64,000 nt of DNA, taken from positions 806,001 through 870,000 of the forward strand of contig JACTVC010000003.1 of the NCBI GenBank assembly GCA_018417955.1, read 5' to 3'. Origin of the DNA: Laccaria trichodermophora (Eukaryota > Basidiomycota > Agaricomycetes > Agaricales > Hydnangiaceae). Positions 36,272-48,825 of the stretch are shown here, piece by piece. The notes under the pieces were generated by a model, which had not been told where the DNA came from, ran no database searches, and was given only the letters and a program-made list of their open reading frames with translations. The stretch's first letter is position 1. Each line of letters starts with the position of its first letter. A program made the translations under genes and the position numbers.

Positions 36272-39200
36272 CTATTTTATAGAATCCATCGGCAAGACAT
36301 TCGTCAATTCATCCGGATGGCTCAACCATTCCCCAAGATTGAAGTCCCCCTCTGATCCTCGAGGAAACATGTTAGGAAAGTCAAACTCGTCCATCCCTCC
36401 AAAATCTGTCACGAACGAGCCGAGGTCAGGCATCAAATTACCCATGGGGCCTCCACCCATCGAGGATGGAGACGGCTCAGCCATGTTCCCACCCACGAGC
36501 ATAGGTGGCGGATTTCCATTTCCACCAGGTTGACCACCCGGAACGGGCGTCGGTGCACCTCCAGGACCACCAGGGTTGTTAGCTGGCGTAGGTTGATTCC
36601 GTGGAGATCCATCTGTAATCTGTCCTGGCCCGCCATTGGGTTTATTACCGCCATTCCCATCCTTCCCACCAGGTTGGCCGTCTTTCGGTGGCCCGTTCGC
36701 TGGGGAGCGGGGTGGAAGCATTCCCATGTTGACGCCTCCAGAACCACCAGGTTTGTTAGGCCCCAGCCGGCTACCAGGAGGAGCGATACCTGGGTTGAAC
36801 TGTGGTCCAGGACCGCCAGGAGGCCCTCCAGCAGGGTTAAACGACGTTGGATCACCAGTAGGAGAACCGGGACCTCCTACGCCCATATTGGGTGGAGGGC
36901 CACCTTGCTGTGGTGGAACTTTATGGATGTTATGCAGTGATTGTTGGTATTGGTGGTTTCTTGCCTGGTTCATTTGATTCATTTGATTATACTACAAAAG
37001 AGAGGAAAGCATCAGCATCAGTACACATAAGACGAAACGAAAGAAACATGAAGTCAAAAAAAAGAACGAGTGAACGAACCTGATGATGCATCTGCTGGTT
37101 GATCATCCCCTGCCCCACCATCTGCATCGGGTTCCCTCCCATATGCGATCCCATCCCAACCATACTCATCATCTGGTTCCCACTCATCGGCCCACCCTGA
37201 TGTGGAGGCACCCCGCCATTCATACCCCCAGGCCCTGGCCTCCCCAGCATCCCCATCGGAGGCGGAAGAGACTGTGGCGGCGGTGGAGGCCCTCCACCTG
37301 GCTGGCCGCCTTGTTGTGGATGATGTTGTTGTTGTGGTGGGTAAAGAGGGTTGATGTTATTCTGTTGCGGTTGTTGTTGTTGTGGATGCTGCTGTTGTTG
37401 TTGCTGGTCCATTGGACTCTTCCGTGCGCGTTTCCTTTCTGGTGGGGAGCTTTCGTTTCGAGGTAATGTTTCGTGCTGTATCAGAATACGCAGATCAGCC
37501 TCAGATGAAGGGAAGGGAAAGAAGGATAAGCATCACCTCTTCTCCAGGAGACGTACTAGGCCGCTTTCCTCCTCGCTGCCCACCAGCTTGCTGAGGTCCA
37601 CGTCCTCCAGGTTGTTGTTGATTCCGTTGCTGTTGCTGCATAACGTTCGACGGTCCAGCGGCGGCGTTATCCGATGCACCCCCAGGTTTCTGCTGATTCC
37701 GAGGTCCTTGTCCTGTACGTAGTCGATATACATCCAATATACGTTGCTATCGTCCAATCAGTACGTTAAAAAAAAATGAAGAAACAGATACGAAGACGAA
37801 CCTTCTCATTCGGTTGCAACATATTCACATCTTTCGCAATACCAAGCTCCTGCCTAAGCTGCGCCAACGTCTGCGGTGGTATCTTCATTAATTCCTCATT
37901 CTCACTTCCAGGTGGCGGTTGTCTGGGAGGCATCAACGGACTCGATCCATGCGGCTGCTGCCCCATCGGCGTATTCGCCCTACTCGGCGACCTTACACCA
38001 TGCCCAATTTGTCCCTGCTGATATCCAGGCGTCGGTGGGCCACCACCCTGCGGCTGTGGCTGGCCAGGATTCATACCCCCATTCGGCGGCAACATCCCTC
38101 CGCGGTTCATAGACGCCATATTCGGGGACGGCCCTAGCTGACCCATGGGCGGCTGCTGCTGCTGCTGACCTGGCTGTTGCTGCTGTGCACCCATCCCACC
38201 CTGCGGCGAATGTGCCATAGTTGGACTTTGGAACGGACCTCGCTGCTGTTGTGCAGCATTCATCGGGCCGGTGAGCCGGGAACCATACCCAGGCGGGTTC
38301 TGTCCCAAGCCAGGCTGCGGGGTCTGTGGGGGCCCAGGAATAATCCCGTTCGGCTGCTGCTGCTGCTGAGGGCCGCCGCCAGGCATGCTAAACCCCATCG
38401 GGCTCGCACCTATCTGGTGCTGTTGGCCGGGACTGGGACCTGGGCCACCTTGCATGGGATGGGAAGATGGTCCGACTCCATTGGGTATCGGACCTCCGTT
38501 CGATTGCATGTATCCTCCTCCGCCAGGCCGAATCCCACCTGCCATATTATTAGGTATGCCGTTCATCATCCCCCGAGCAAGTTGCTGCGATTGCCCTTGC
38601 GGGCCCATCGCACCCATCATCTGCTGGGACGGAGGCTGCTGCTGCTGTTGTGGAGTAGTTGGAATACCAGGTTGCTGTTGAGATAGCGGTAGTACTGGTT
38701 GGCCAGCCCGGCCTTGCCTTGCCTGGTTTTGCACCAGCTGATGCTTCATTTCGGTTTAGCATGGTAAAAAAAAAACGATATCAATATCGGATCTAGGCCA
38801 CGTACATGGGTATAGAGCAGCCCATCCTCCGACCCGCCCGTGTTGGATTTTGCCTGGAAGAGAACCCAAAATACACTCCACCACCTGTTGCGATATTAGA
38901 ATCAACATGCAACAAAAGACAGAAAAGCAAAAAGTAGAAGAAAAAAGGTGTGGCGATGGTGATAACAGGCAGAAAAGAGCCAAAAAAACACGCACTCGAA
39001 TAATAGCCCTTGGCGTGCATTGATTGGTGGGATAGAGTCTTGTGGGATCTCAGCTTCAGCAAGAAGTTCTCGAGCAGTTTTCCTGAATCCTCTCTTGAAG
39101 CAATAGTCGTAGATGTAGATATTGAACCTGTCGTCGAAAAGTTATTCATAGCAAGCAAAAGTGATGGAAAGAAGCACGCACATCTTGTCGCCTTCCCATG

Positions 39201-39324
39201 ATAGAGTCGATATCTCTGACTGTCCTTGAGATTGTTGTGGTGGTTGCAGTTGCGTTTGCTGCTGCTGTGTCTGCTGCTGAGGCAGAGGAACCTGGAAAGG
39301 ACCAGGCGGAGCAACGGAGGTCAT
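36272..39324 (-). CDS. LisH-domain transcriptional regulator, FLO8/Som1 (LUFS) type
   Basis: The ATG at 39324 starts MTSVAPPGPFQVPLPQQQ. After an intron the LUFS/LisH domain reads MFNIYIYDYCFKRGFRKTAR, then ELLAEAEIPQDS..PPINA and QGLLFE, and after a further intron WWSVFWVLFQAKSNTG. This is the almost invariant N-terminal motif of FLO8/Som1/SSBP2/LEUNIG-type regulators. The rest is very rich in Gln, Pro, Gly and Met (long runs at 38000-38740 and 36400-37400), with short ordered parts such as EELMKIPPQTLAQLRQELGIAKDVN, YVLDVYRLRTG-like sequence near 37700 and a C-terminus FNLGEWLSHPDELTNVLPMDSIK. Fungal members act downstream of cAMP/PKA in morphogenesis and adhesion, dimerising through LisH. 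I count about seven exons. Confidence 0.88.
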
Positions 39325-39566
39325 GAATGCGTAGGCGTGGATTGGTATGGTATGTTGCTGTGTGAATACTGTGATATAGTGGGGGTATCAGAACATGGGC
39401 AGCGACGACGGGTGTGGGTGGGTGGATGACTTTGCAGAAGGGACGGGTGGCCAAAGGAAACGGGAGGCGAGGAGACAGCGCGAGCAAGCAAGGGCAGCAC
39501 AAATCCGCCATTATGAAATCAATCGTTTCAATTTCATCCTCCGACCCAATCTCGCTTCTATCCGGG

Positions 39567-42500
39567 CTAATGTCGTCGAACTACTGCTACTTGAAAATCC
39601 CATCCACCAACGATATACTTGAGTTCAAGCAGCCGCCGTATCTCCCTCCATCCACTCACTTTCTCCTCAGCCTCTGTCATATCCGTCGCAACGTAGATAA
39701 AGTCCGCCGGAGACAGCAGACTCCGTAGCAGTGACCCAATCAAGAACGCGATCAGAGCCACAACCACCACCGTCGATAGCGGGTACATCCCCACCGCCCT
39801 TGCTGCTGTCGTGGATCCCGCTCCATTATTAATCCCATCAACGTCCCCCAACCCTCCAGGAAGTTTCCGCGGAGAAGACGGTGTATCCGCCGTGGTACTA
39901 CTGCTACTCGTAATAGCCCCAGTAATCGTAGCAGTAGTCGCATCATCTGTCGAATTCACAACAACACAACTCTCAATCGGCGGCACACTTGCCGTTGTGA
40001 ACCTTGCCAGCGGATTTGGGTACGACTGAAAAAAACCAAACAGGCCCTTGCCATGTCCGTTCCCCCCCGAGGGTGGTTCTGAAGAACTCGCCACATGGGT
40101 TGCATGAGGTCGATTGGAAGATAAAATCGTGCTGTCTGTTGTGGGCTGGGAACATAGATCGAGTCAGAAGCCCAATCCTCCATTAAGCCATCATTCATCC
40201 TCGGCGAACACGTACCGTTCCCGGCGAATCCTCGCCTGCCGATGAAATCGAGTTCTCCCGAGCTTCCAGCTGCTCGCCAACATGTGTGTCGAGACTCCCA
40301 GCTCCAAGTGAACTCGTGGAGTCGAGTAGATCGTCAGCGATACCAATAGGAAATTTGAGTTCGTCCGGCAATGGTTCCGTCTCGTTTGTTACCCTGAAAG
40401 AGGCGCTAAGATATGCCAAAGAAGGAAAAAACAATGGACATACCGCGAAAGCAGTCCCATTTTGGAAACTCTGTCATCCAACAGCTCCTCCCTCCCCAAA
40501 CTCGTCAAAGACACCTTTTCACTGACCACATCCACTTTTTTCCCATTCACAAGCACCACATCCACAACACCCTTCTTCTTCCCTTTCCCCTTCTCTTTCT
40601 CCTCCCCAGCCACATCTGCTTTCGGCTTCACCTCCACATCCACGATCGCACCTCCTCCCTCTGACTCCAACTCCAAAAACCACGCAGGTTTAGGCGGAGC
40701 ACACTGCGTCTGTCCCGTCAGAGGGTCTTGTACAGTCGACACCTGATACTGAGCAGTAGGCAACGTGAGCCTCAACAAATGCCTTGTCGGGCTTTCCGTG
40801 TTCAATCCAGACGAATGGAGTGGTGAAGAAGGCATAGTGTGGATCGTATACTGCAGCGGCAAAAACTCGTCGTCGTCGCCTTCCTTGTCCTTGTCCTTGT
40901 CCGTAGTAGTTGCATCAGGAGTAATCGTAGCACTTGAACTTGAGTTCGCAATCAAAGTTGTCGTCGTCCCAGGCTTGTCCAATAACCCAACAAACCGTCC
41001 CCCCTTCCCAACCCTTAAACTCTTCCTCGTTCTCGACTTGACATTAACCACATATCCACCAGGGTACATCTTCGAATCCACCACCAGCTCCGCAACGAGC
41101 AGATCCGTAGAAGGCTTCAGTTCACCTTTATTCGTGAACGCACTGCTCGTCGTCCGACCTCTTACATACGAAAGGGACGAAGGCAGGCTCGAGTCCGAAA
41201 CCGACGGTATCTGTCCAGATCCAGAGGACACTGCTCTTTGACGGGTTGGAGGAGGCAAGGTAGGGGAGGAAAGTGGTGACATAGTCCCAGGCATAACCGT
41301 AACATCGCTCTTCACAGACTTTTCCCCATCCAAATCGTCCTTGTCCTGTTGAGAAGCCATCCGCGGACTAGACCCCCTACTCAACGCCATCCTACTCCCC
41401 GTCGTCGGTAACCCACTCGAACTGGAGGAGTTCGAACTGGGAGACAAGGCGACCAACACCCTAACACCATAAAACCTTTCCTCAACCCTAAACTCACTCC
41501 CCACCATCCACCTAACCTCATCCCTCCTCCTCAACTTCCACGAAACATCAGACAACCACTCCCCCTCCTTCCTCTGAACAACCACCATCCCAGGACAAGG
41601 CAACCGCGTCAAAGGCAGCGGCGCAGCCAAACCCTTCACATAAGCTTCAACACTCAACACCGCTCGAGGCAAAGTGGCGTTGATCATGGAATTAACAGCG
41701 GCAGGTATCGACCCTGCAAAATCCATTGCAACGAGCCGGGTACACCGCGTTGATGGGATGGCGTAGTTCTCTTTCGTGTATGGGTCCAGCGTCTCGAGGA
41801 TCCATGCGTCCACGTAGACTCGGCCTATGGGGAGTGTGTACGGGTTACATTTCCCCGCATCGAACCCAGCTCCCAAAACGGAATCAGGCCCAAACGAAGC
41901 TGAAACGCAAAATATCGCATTCTTCACACCATTCGAAGAAGAGTGTTCCCCTCCTTCCCCGTTACTTCCTCCTCCTCCTCCTACACCCGTATTCCTCCTG
42001 GACAAAAATAAAGGAGGGACATGCGCACGCGCCATCACGCTCGCCAAATAAAACCCCCTATCTCGGAACGGGAAACCAGCTTTGGAGGATAAAAAAACCG
42101 TCTTGGCTTCCCCACCAAACGACTCCAACACCTTTGCAGAATCAAACCGGTCATCCCAGTGTTTCCTGCACTCGAATTGAGTTACAACGCACGCGAGCTC
42201 TTCGGCCGATACGCCTTCGATGACTTTAGATCCTTTATGTACGGGTATGATGGGTGATATTTCTGGGATTAACTTTCGATGGACTGGAAGGCCTTTGTCA
42301 GAGATAAACGTCCATCCGTCGGGTGTTGTCTGCTGTGGTGCTGCTGGTGTTGTTGTTGTAGAAGTCGTAGTCGTAGAATTCAAACTTGTTGTTGAACCAG
42401 TGGCACCACCCACTACCTGCGCCTTACACGACGCATTAAAATCCTGCGTCCACGCCAATGCATCTAGGGCGTACTGCATCGGCATCTTCAAACTCGACGG

Positions 42501-45500
42501 AGTCGCAGAATGGGCGCCGTTCGCAGGTGAGATGGCAGCTACGGCCGACTGCGTCGTACTCGTCGCCTGATCAACCGCATAAGTCAAGAACCTCGACAGA
42601 GGACTTGACATCCTCGGTGCGCTTGCCCAATCACCCAAACTGTTTCCTCCATTTCCCCCATTCTTCAGTTCCACGTTCACAGCAGCAGCAGAGGAAGAAG
42701 CATCACCAACACCCTCCCCCTCCTTACTCCACTCCGCCTTCCTCCTCCTAACAACACCTACAACAGGCGGCTGATCAAGCGGTATCCTAGGCGGCTTCAC
42801 CCTCTTCCTCTTACTTAGCGCCTTCACCTCGCTCTCCGGCATCTCCTCAACGTCCACGGGCACCTTTGCCCCATTCACCATCACCAACCCCTTTTCCTTC
42901 CCCGGCGCACGACGAACAATCGTCAACAGCCGTTCGTCCTCCACAAACACAGAGTCGTGCGAAAGCATAAGCCACAGCCCACCACCATCAAGTGAAAGCC
43001 TGTGTCGTCGAAGGCAGGAAATACTTTGTGGAGGTGGGTCAACGACGATATCGAGTGATGATGCCCAAGTGTCCACGTCGCATCTAATCTCACATTCGAT
43101 ATTGGGCGCGTTGGAGTCCATCTCTCCTTCCTCTCCACCACCACCACCACTGGAGGAAGACAACCCCATCCTCCGACTGGAAGCAACCTCATACTCGACT
43201 TTAAAACTCCCCTTCTCATGATCATACCTAACCTCATTCATCTTCGCGCCCCCAAGACGCGTAACAACCGGCGGCCCACCACACTTAATCGCAAATTCCC
43301 CAATGCCAGCTAAGAGATTGATCATCTGGCTTGGAACGCTTGTCTTATTGGTCCACCCTTTCGGATCGGATTGTTCGAGGAGAGTTAGTAGTGTGGTGGT
43401 TGGGGAGAGGGATTCGATGGCCCAGCCTTGTAAGTCGACTTGGGTGCGGATGGTGTTTGGGTCCAAGGGAGGGATGTGGGGGAATAAGTGTGAATCCGAA
43501 TCAACGGAGAAGGAAAAGACATGGATTGTAGTGGGGGATTTGTATACCGTCTTGAGGACCACTGCGTCTCTTCCTCTTTAAATCCCAAACATATGTAAGT
43601 ACTCGAGAAAGACAAAGAAACAAGAGAAAGAACATACGTAACAGGCCAAGCAGGCTTTGTCTTGAAATGCCACATCTCCGTAAGCTCATTAACGTCCTCC
43701 AAGAGCACAGCATCTTCATGCTGCTTATCCCAATAAATCCTCGCTCCAGGACTTATAACGGCCCCATACAGATCCCACAATCCCACACCTACAAAGGTCG
43801 CTTCTGCACGATAGACAACCAGTGTTGGGTCGATCGAGTCAAGTTGGGTTATTGATACACCTCGAGCTTCGGTTGCTTATTTCCAAATAGTTGCGTTAAT
43901 TAGGAGAATAACAAAAACACAAAAGAAAAAAAGCACGTACTTCGTCTCCACTTTGCCTCAGGCTCTTGAAGAAGCGACGAGAAATAAATATAATTCCTCC
44001 TAACCTTCGACAATATCGTCTTCTCCGCCGCAGGACTCCTCTCCATTTGTCCTTGTCCCGGTCCCTTGGACTCAACAACACTCGTACCCGTCGTCCTCAA
44101 CGAAGAAGCAGACGTCTGCACACTCAAATCCACCGCACTCGCAATATCCGCCAACATCGCCTGAGGGACCCCGTAACTCTGCGGATCCCTCGGCTCGGAA
44201 TCGTATATCGTCTTTGGGAGCCCATTGAGCCTTAACCCGCGACTTGCACCTGATACCTCGATGACCAGCTTGATTCTTAACACAGAGTGATCGTTGGGTG
44301 GTGGAGAGTGGGTGATTCGGAGGATTATTTGGTCGGGGGGTGAAGTATTCAAGGGTGAGGGGTTGGACGAACCGCGAATGGCATGTGCGGACCAGGGAAG
44401 TTGCTCTACCTCTTCTGACGAAGCCTTCACGGACACGAGGACGTCCCAACCCTCCAAAGAGGGTAAAATACACTCCACGCTCCTCGTCAGCCTTCTTTGT
44501 TCCCTAATCAGCTGAACCTCATCCACACCATGCATCTGTTCAGCCGTAACCCCCAAATGATCCTCATCGTCCGGTAAAATCGAATAATCAACCGTTAAAG
44601 CCTCCCTATCGACCTGATACCTCACCCGGCCAATGGACACGCCGTGCCCATACCCACCGAGCTTGGGCACGCGTTCGCCCCGCTTTATTACGGATTTGAA
44701 CATGCTCAGGACCATGGTTGAGAGTTGTTGTTGGACGCCTGCAGAGGTCGATCCGAAACCCCACATGGCTTTAAGATCGTGTTGCCAGAAACAGGTTATC
44801 CGAATCCGGCTTGGGGGTTTCTTAACTTGATCGTCTTGAGGAGGGGGTGAGGGGATGTGTTGGATGCACCATGCGAATACTGAATGGGATGAGATGATGG
44901 TTAGAAAGAGAAGAGGACACGTACATTTAACGTGGGATCTGACGAATGGCGGGGAAGGTCTTAGGTAGGCAGGCTCGTCGGCTGACCGGGGTAGTGAGGT
45001 GGAAATGTCAATGACGGTTGTTGGATCATGGAAAGACCGCGAAATCGTAACCGCATCTCTTGGACTTTGCACAAACAAAAAAAAATTAAAAAATTAGCAT
45101 TTGCCCGCAAACTGCCAAAACGAAGGACATACTTCGCCGGCCAACCAAGCGTGAAATTGGTCTTACATATCCTCGTGGTATGATCAAAAACCTCCAACAA
45201 ATGCGCGTCTTCCACGGCCGGATCCCACTCCGTCCTCAATTCAGGTGTAGTCAAGACCGTTTTCCACGGTTCCAGCGAAACCATATCCTCGCTTGGGGTT
45301 GGCACGTCCAACACGATCCTATACACCTCTTCACCGGCCTTGCTGTACGCGCGATGGACAAGGACATCCGCAAGCTCTGGGATGGATGAGACGCGTGCTT
45401 TGCCTTTACCCTTGGAAGAAGAGGAAGAGGAAGCGTCCTTGGATGAGCTGGACATGCGTTTCCAGTCTGAGGAAGGGGAGGTGAGGAGGTGTTTGAAGTA

Positions 45501-45612
45501 GGCTTCGGCATCGTTCAAAGCGTTGTACCATGTCTTTCGTAGTCTGTTGTATTGTCAGTGGGGTTGATTTTAGCGGGGTAAGGTAAAGAACTGACTGTGA
45601 GCCATCGGACAT
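39567..45612 (-). CDS. three-START-domain lipid-binding protein, C-terminal membrane anchor
   Basis: The ATG at 45612 (MSDGSQ, then LRKTWYNALNDAEAYFKHLL after an intron) begins a protein of roughly 1,700 residues. START 1 spans EVYRIVLDVPTPSEDMVSLEPWKTVLTTPELRTEWDP, TNFTLGWPAK and SPRDAVTISRSF (about 45400-44600). START 2 spans ARIYWDKQHEDAVLLEDVNELTEMWHF, KPAWPVTYRDAVVLKTVYKSP and following (about 43800-43260). START 3 spans GLPVHRKLIPEISPIIPVHKG, CRKHWDDRFDSAKVLESFGG and VYVDAWILETLDPYTKENYAIPSTRC (about 42330-41600). Low-complexity linkers separate them. The end carries a hydrophobic helix (MYPLSTVVVVALIAFLIGSLL) near 39720-39790, then about 50 residues. Known START domains bind and transfer sterols or other lipids. 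The terminal anchor suggests membrane-contact function (inference). Confidence 0.85.
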
Positions 45613-45941
45613 TGCTTGACTCGGAGTATGATAGACTTTGAATGTGAACCTTGCTTTAGCTCTTGAGTCAAGAAGGTAAAGTCATGGCGTGACCACAGTA
45701 TGGGAGTCATTACAAATCGACTGTACAAGAGACTACAAAATATACCACAACTTGGACTCGGACGTGCAGATGAGATACGGCTCTACAGCGATGGCTTTGG
45801 AATTTTTGAAGTTCTGGAGCAAGTTGTAGGTACATAGGTCTACTGATTGAATCCGTTAAATCGAAATTGTACATCACACCAACATCACACCCTCGAGAAG
45901 CCACGGGCCGTTGTTTGAGTTCAAGCTGGGCACGCCCGTAA

Positions 45942-47364
45942 ACTCTCGATACACAGATAAAATCACAAATGGAGGAACTTGTGAACCAGCCCCGCTCACA
46001 AAGACCCAATCACAGGCCCATTCACTTCAAAGTCAACGTTCTTGAAATCGAATTGCAGGCCATTAATGGGTAATACATCAAACCTTCCAAACACCAAGTA
46101 AGTAAGAAGCGGCATAACTCGAGTGTGGTCAACACGTTCTTACAAAGCGTTGCATGTGTCCGCTCTGTTCTCCCTTCAGCTGACCCTTTCTTTGAAATTT
46201 GAATTCAGTGAGCCACGGCCGCCATTCAACGGTGGAAGAAAACGCACTTCTAATGTAAACTTTTTAAAGCCCCCTTCGAGGAGCTGATCTCTCCCAACCG
46301 TTGCGACGAAGTTGAGCTTTATGATTTCCATCTTGAACTGTTGAAGAGGATGTTCTAATAAACGAAAGTATCAATTAGTGGATTGCTTATGAATCTGAGG
46401 CACGTATAATGCCCACTGATAGTAATCAGCGCTCCCTCCTAAATTTTTTCCTCGTACCCAAGCAGTGATATCCGTGACGACCAGTGTTGCGATCCCCGTA
46501 ACCTGCACCTCGAGTTGCAACGCTGAGTTCGTATTGAGGACAAGAGGGACATCGTTTTCACTCCTTGAAAAACTTTGTACCATCCGGATTGAGATTTGAC
46601 CCGTTTTCGAAGAAATGGGCTTCAAGCTCAAGCCGACGGTTTCCGTTGGAAAAATTTAATGTCTGGTTTAAACGGGGATCCGCGAATAAGGAGAACTCTT
46701 GAAAAAGAGAATAAGATCCCTTCCCACCTGACATTTGATTCTACCAATCTGTCATCGATTCCAATGAGACTTTCAGCAGAGTCTTCAACTTACATCGTGG
46801 CATGATGCATACCTTTGCGTTCCCGTACTTGATGGTAGCCTACACCTCTATTGGCGCATGAAAGACGGAATCCGTGGTCGCCGTGAATATACCGATCATG
46901 GCCTTTGATTCAACACGGTCAAAGGTGAGATCATTTTGTTCGACGACGGTGGTTTTTAGCATGATCGCCAGGCCTGAGAGATGGGAATGGAGAAATGTGG
47001 TAGATGAGATGGGTGGTTTGAGAAAGACACTCTGAGGCCAGGTATTTATATCCAATTGGCTGATCTGTAGATAAAGCTGGCGAGTGACTGATCGCCTGGC
47101 CCGGAACTGTTCGCCTGAACATGAAATTTTGAAACGCGAATTCGGGTGATTACTGCAAGGTTCGCTTCTGTGTCTTCACAAAACCTAGTGCGTCCAGATT
47201 CGAATCACACGTCATGGTCTGGAATCCAATCCAGAGAATCAGTCTGTTCGAAAATCAGAATCTCGTCACCGAATCTTAAGAAAGGGATATACATACATGT
47301 GTTCGGGGTGTAGAACGCCACTAGTTTGCTGAGCACTTAGGGCTCCAGCCACTGTTGGGATGAG
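45942..47364 (-). pseudogene. decayed inverted copy of the 14.8-15.9 kb gene
   Basis: Reading the minus strand, the copy starts MLKTTVVEQNDLTFDRVESKAMIGIFTATTD (near 46961) and parallels MPKNPVVELNDLTFDRVESRAMIG in the intact gene. A TAG at 46840-46842 replaces the GAG codon that follows PIEV in the intact copy. A second lesion near 46560-46580 (loss of about 13 bases relative to copy A) shifts the frame. The downstream stretch LVLNTNSALQLEVQVTGIATLVVTDITAWVRG is still recognisable, as is the intron before CATCCTCTTCAACAG. Promoter-side and 3'-flank similarity is retained, so the duplication was DNA-level, not a retrocopy. Confidence 0.85.
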
Positions 47365-48825
47365 GCATGCATGTGGGGCAATCTGGACGTTTGTAAAGTG
47401 TCGGCTGGGGTTGGCATTGAATCAAATCTCCCGCTTTGACCTCTCTCCCCCCGCTCCCTTCGTCCCCTCGTCTTACCCGATTCCCTCTCTTTCTCCATCT
47501 TCCGCTCCTTTGAAGCTCGTACTGCCTCTCGCTCCCACCTCCTGGCCCTCTTTGAAAAACTCCACGTTTCCCGATCGCCACGTATAATCCTCGGGATGCG
47601 CGCACAAGAGAAGTTGCTGGGGCGGATTACGCATGTGTTGTACGTTGGTGAGGGGTGCGTTGCGCCAAGAACCAGGGAATGGTGGAAGAGGAATGCGATA
47701 AGCCCACAGAAGGGTCCCGCAGTGCTTGGATCAGAGCTTCTCTAGTCCGTTCGCACTGCGAATCTACTCCAGCTCGAAGAGATCTGCGGGGTAATGTCCG
47801 CTACATGATGGCGACTCCCTATCCCATCCACGTCATTTCCACAACGAGTCCGAGGCTCCTCGACGTTCCAATCCCGTGAAAAGACGGCTTACAAAGGGAA
47901 CTGGCCGTCTATCTGAGAAACGCAAACCGCGTAAATGCTAGAGCGCGGTGGGCGTCTGCATGAGGATTCCGGGGTGTACGAGAGACGAGATAGGACCGAG
48001 GTTGGGTTAGGGAAGGGGTTTTTTTTTGAGCCATCGCTGGATGAGGAAGAGCTGGAGATTGAACGTTGAGGAGCGAATGAGCGCGGAGATGAGGGTGGAG
48101 GGTAGTTCTGGACGGCACTTCATCTTCTGCTCGCATGTTTCTCGCAAGAGAGATAGGTAAATTGGGGAAATGGAGGATGCGGGTGTGAGGCGGATGGGGT
48201 TGGACAGCTGCTAATGGGATGAGGGACGGATATCGATTCAAGGGATTTGATCAGGCTTCTTGCCCATCGTTTCGGTTCGTTTCATATTATGCCTTCGGCA
48301 AGATTCGCTTTTGGTTGCTGAAGGGTCGACATGGAGGTATATTGTTTTCTGTCATGGAAGTGGACTGCTATTCAAACTGTTAGATGCGAGTCAGAGAATT
48401 ATATCTGAGGAAATAGAAGGTCTTACAGAGAAAGTTTCCAGAGGAGATTGTGGTCTTGTTCGGACGAACTGTTCGTTCCCTGTGAACCCCGCCTGGAGGC
48501 CCCGCTAATCCAAGAGGTGCGGATTTGAGAGTCATTTTTGAAGTGAGCTAGCAGAAAAGTGCAGTCTCGTGAGACTGGTCGTGACAGTTGGCTCGGTAGT
48601 GCGACACTGTGAGTCTGCGCGGCCTTTGCTGGTCTTTGAGAGCGGCATTTTTAAAGCAGAACACTGAGAGAAGAGTTTCGTCGCCCGATAAGGATTCCGA
48701 CAACAAACTCTCACAACTGATCTCCGACTGATCTCACCGCTTCTTCATTGACCACGACAACCGCCAAATCTGTCAACCGCGCAGGCATTCATAGTCTTCA
48801 TATCACAACACACATTGTTTCCCTC
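47365..48825. other. intergenic region before the NACHT gene
   Basis: About 1.45 kb with pyrimidine-rich low-complexity frames (47400-47590) and no recognisable domain on either strand. The last 150 bases carry pyrimidine-rich sequence typical of fungal promoters. Confidence 0.35.

Noticed and set aside
38177..38686. Plus-strand frames opposite the Gln/Pro-rich regulator
   Set aside because: Shadows of low-complexity GC-rich coding sequence on the minus strand.
41726..42223. Plus-strand frame of 165 codons inside the START gene
   Set aside because: Antisense shadow of the conserved third START domain.
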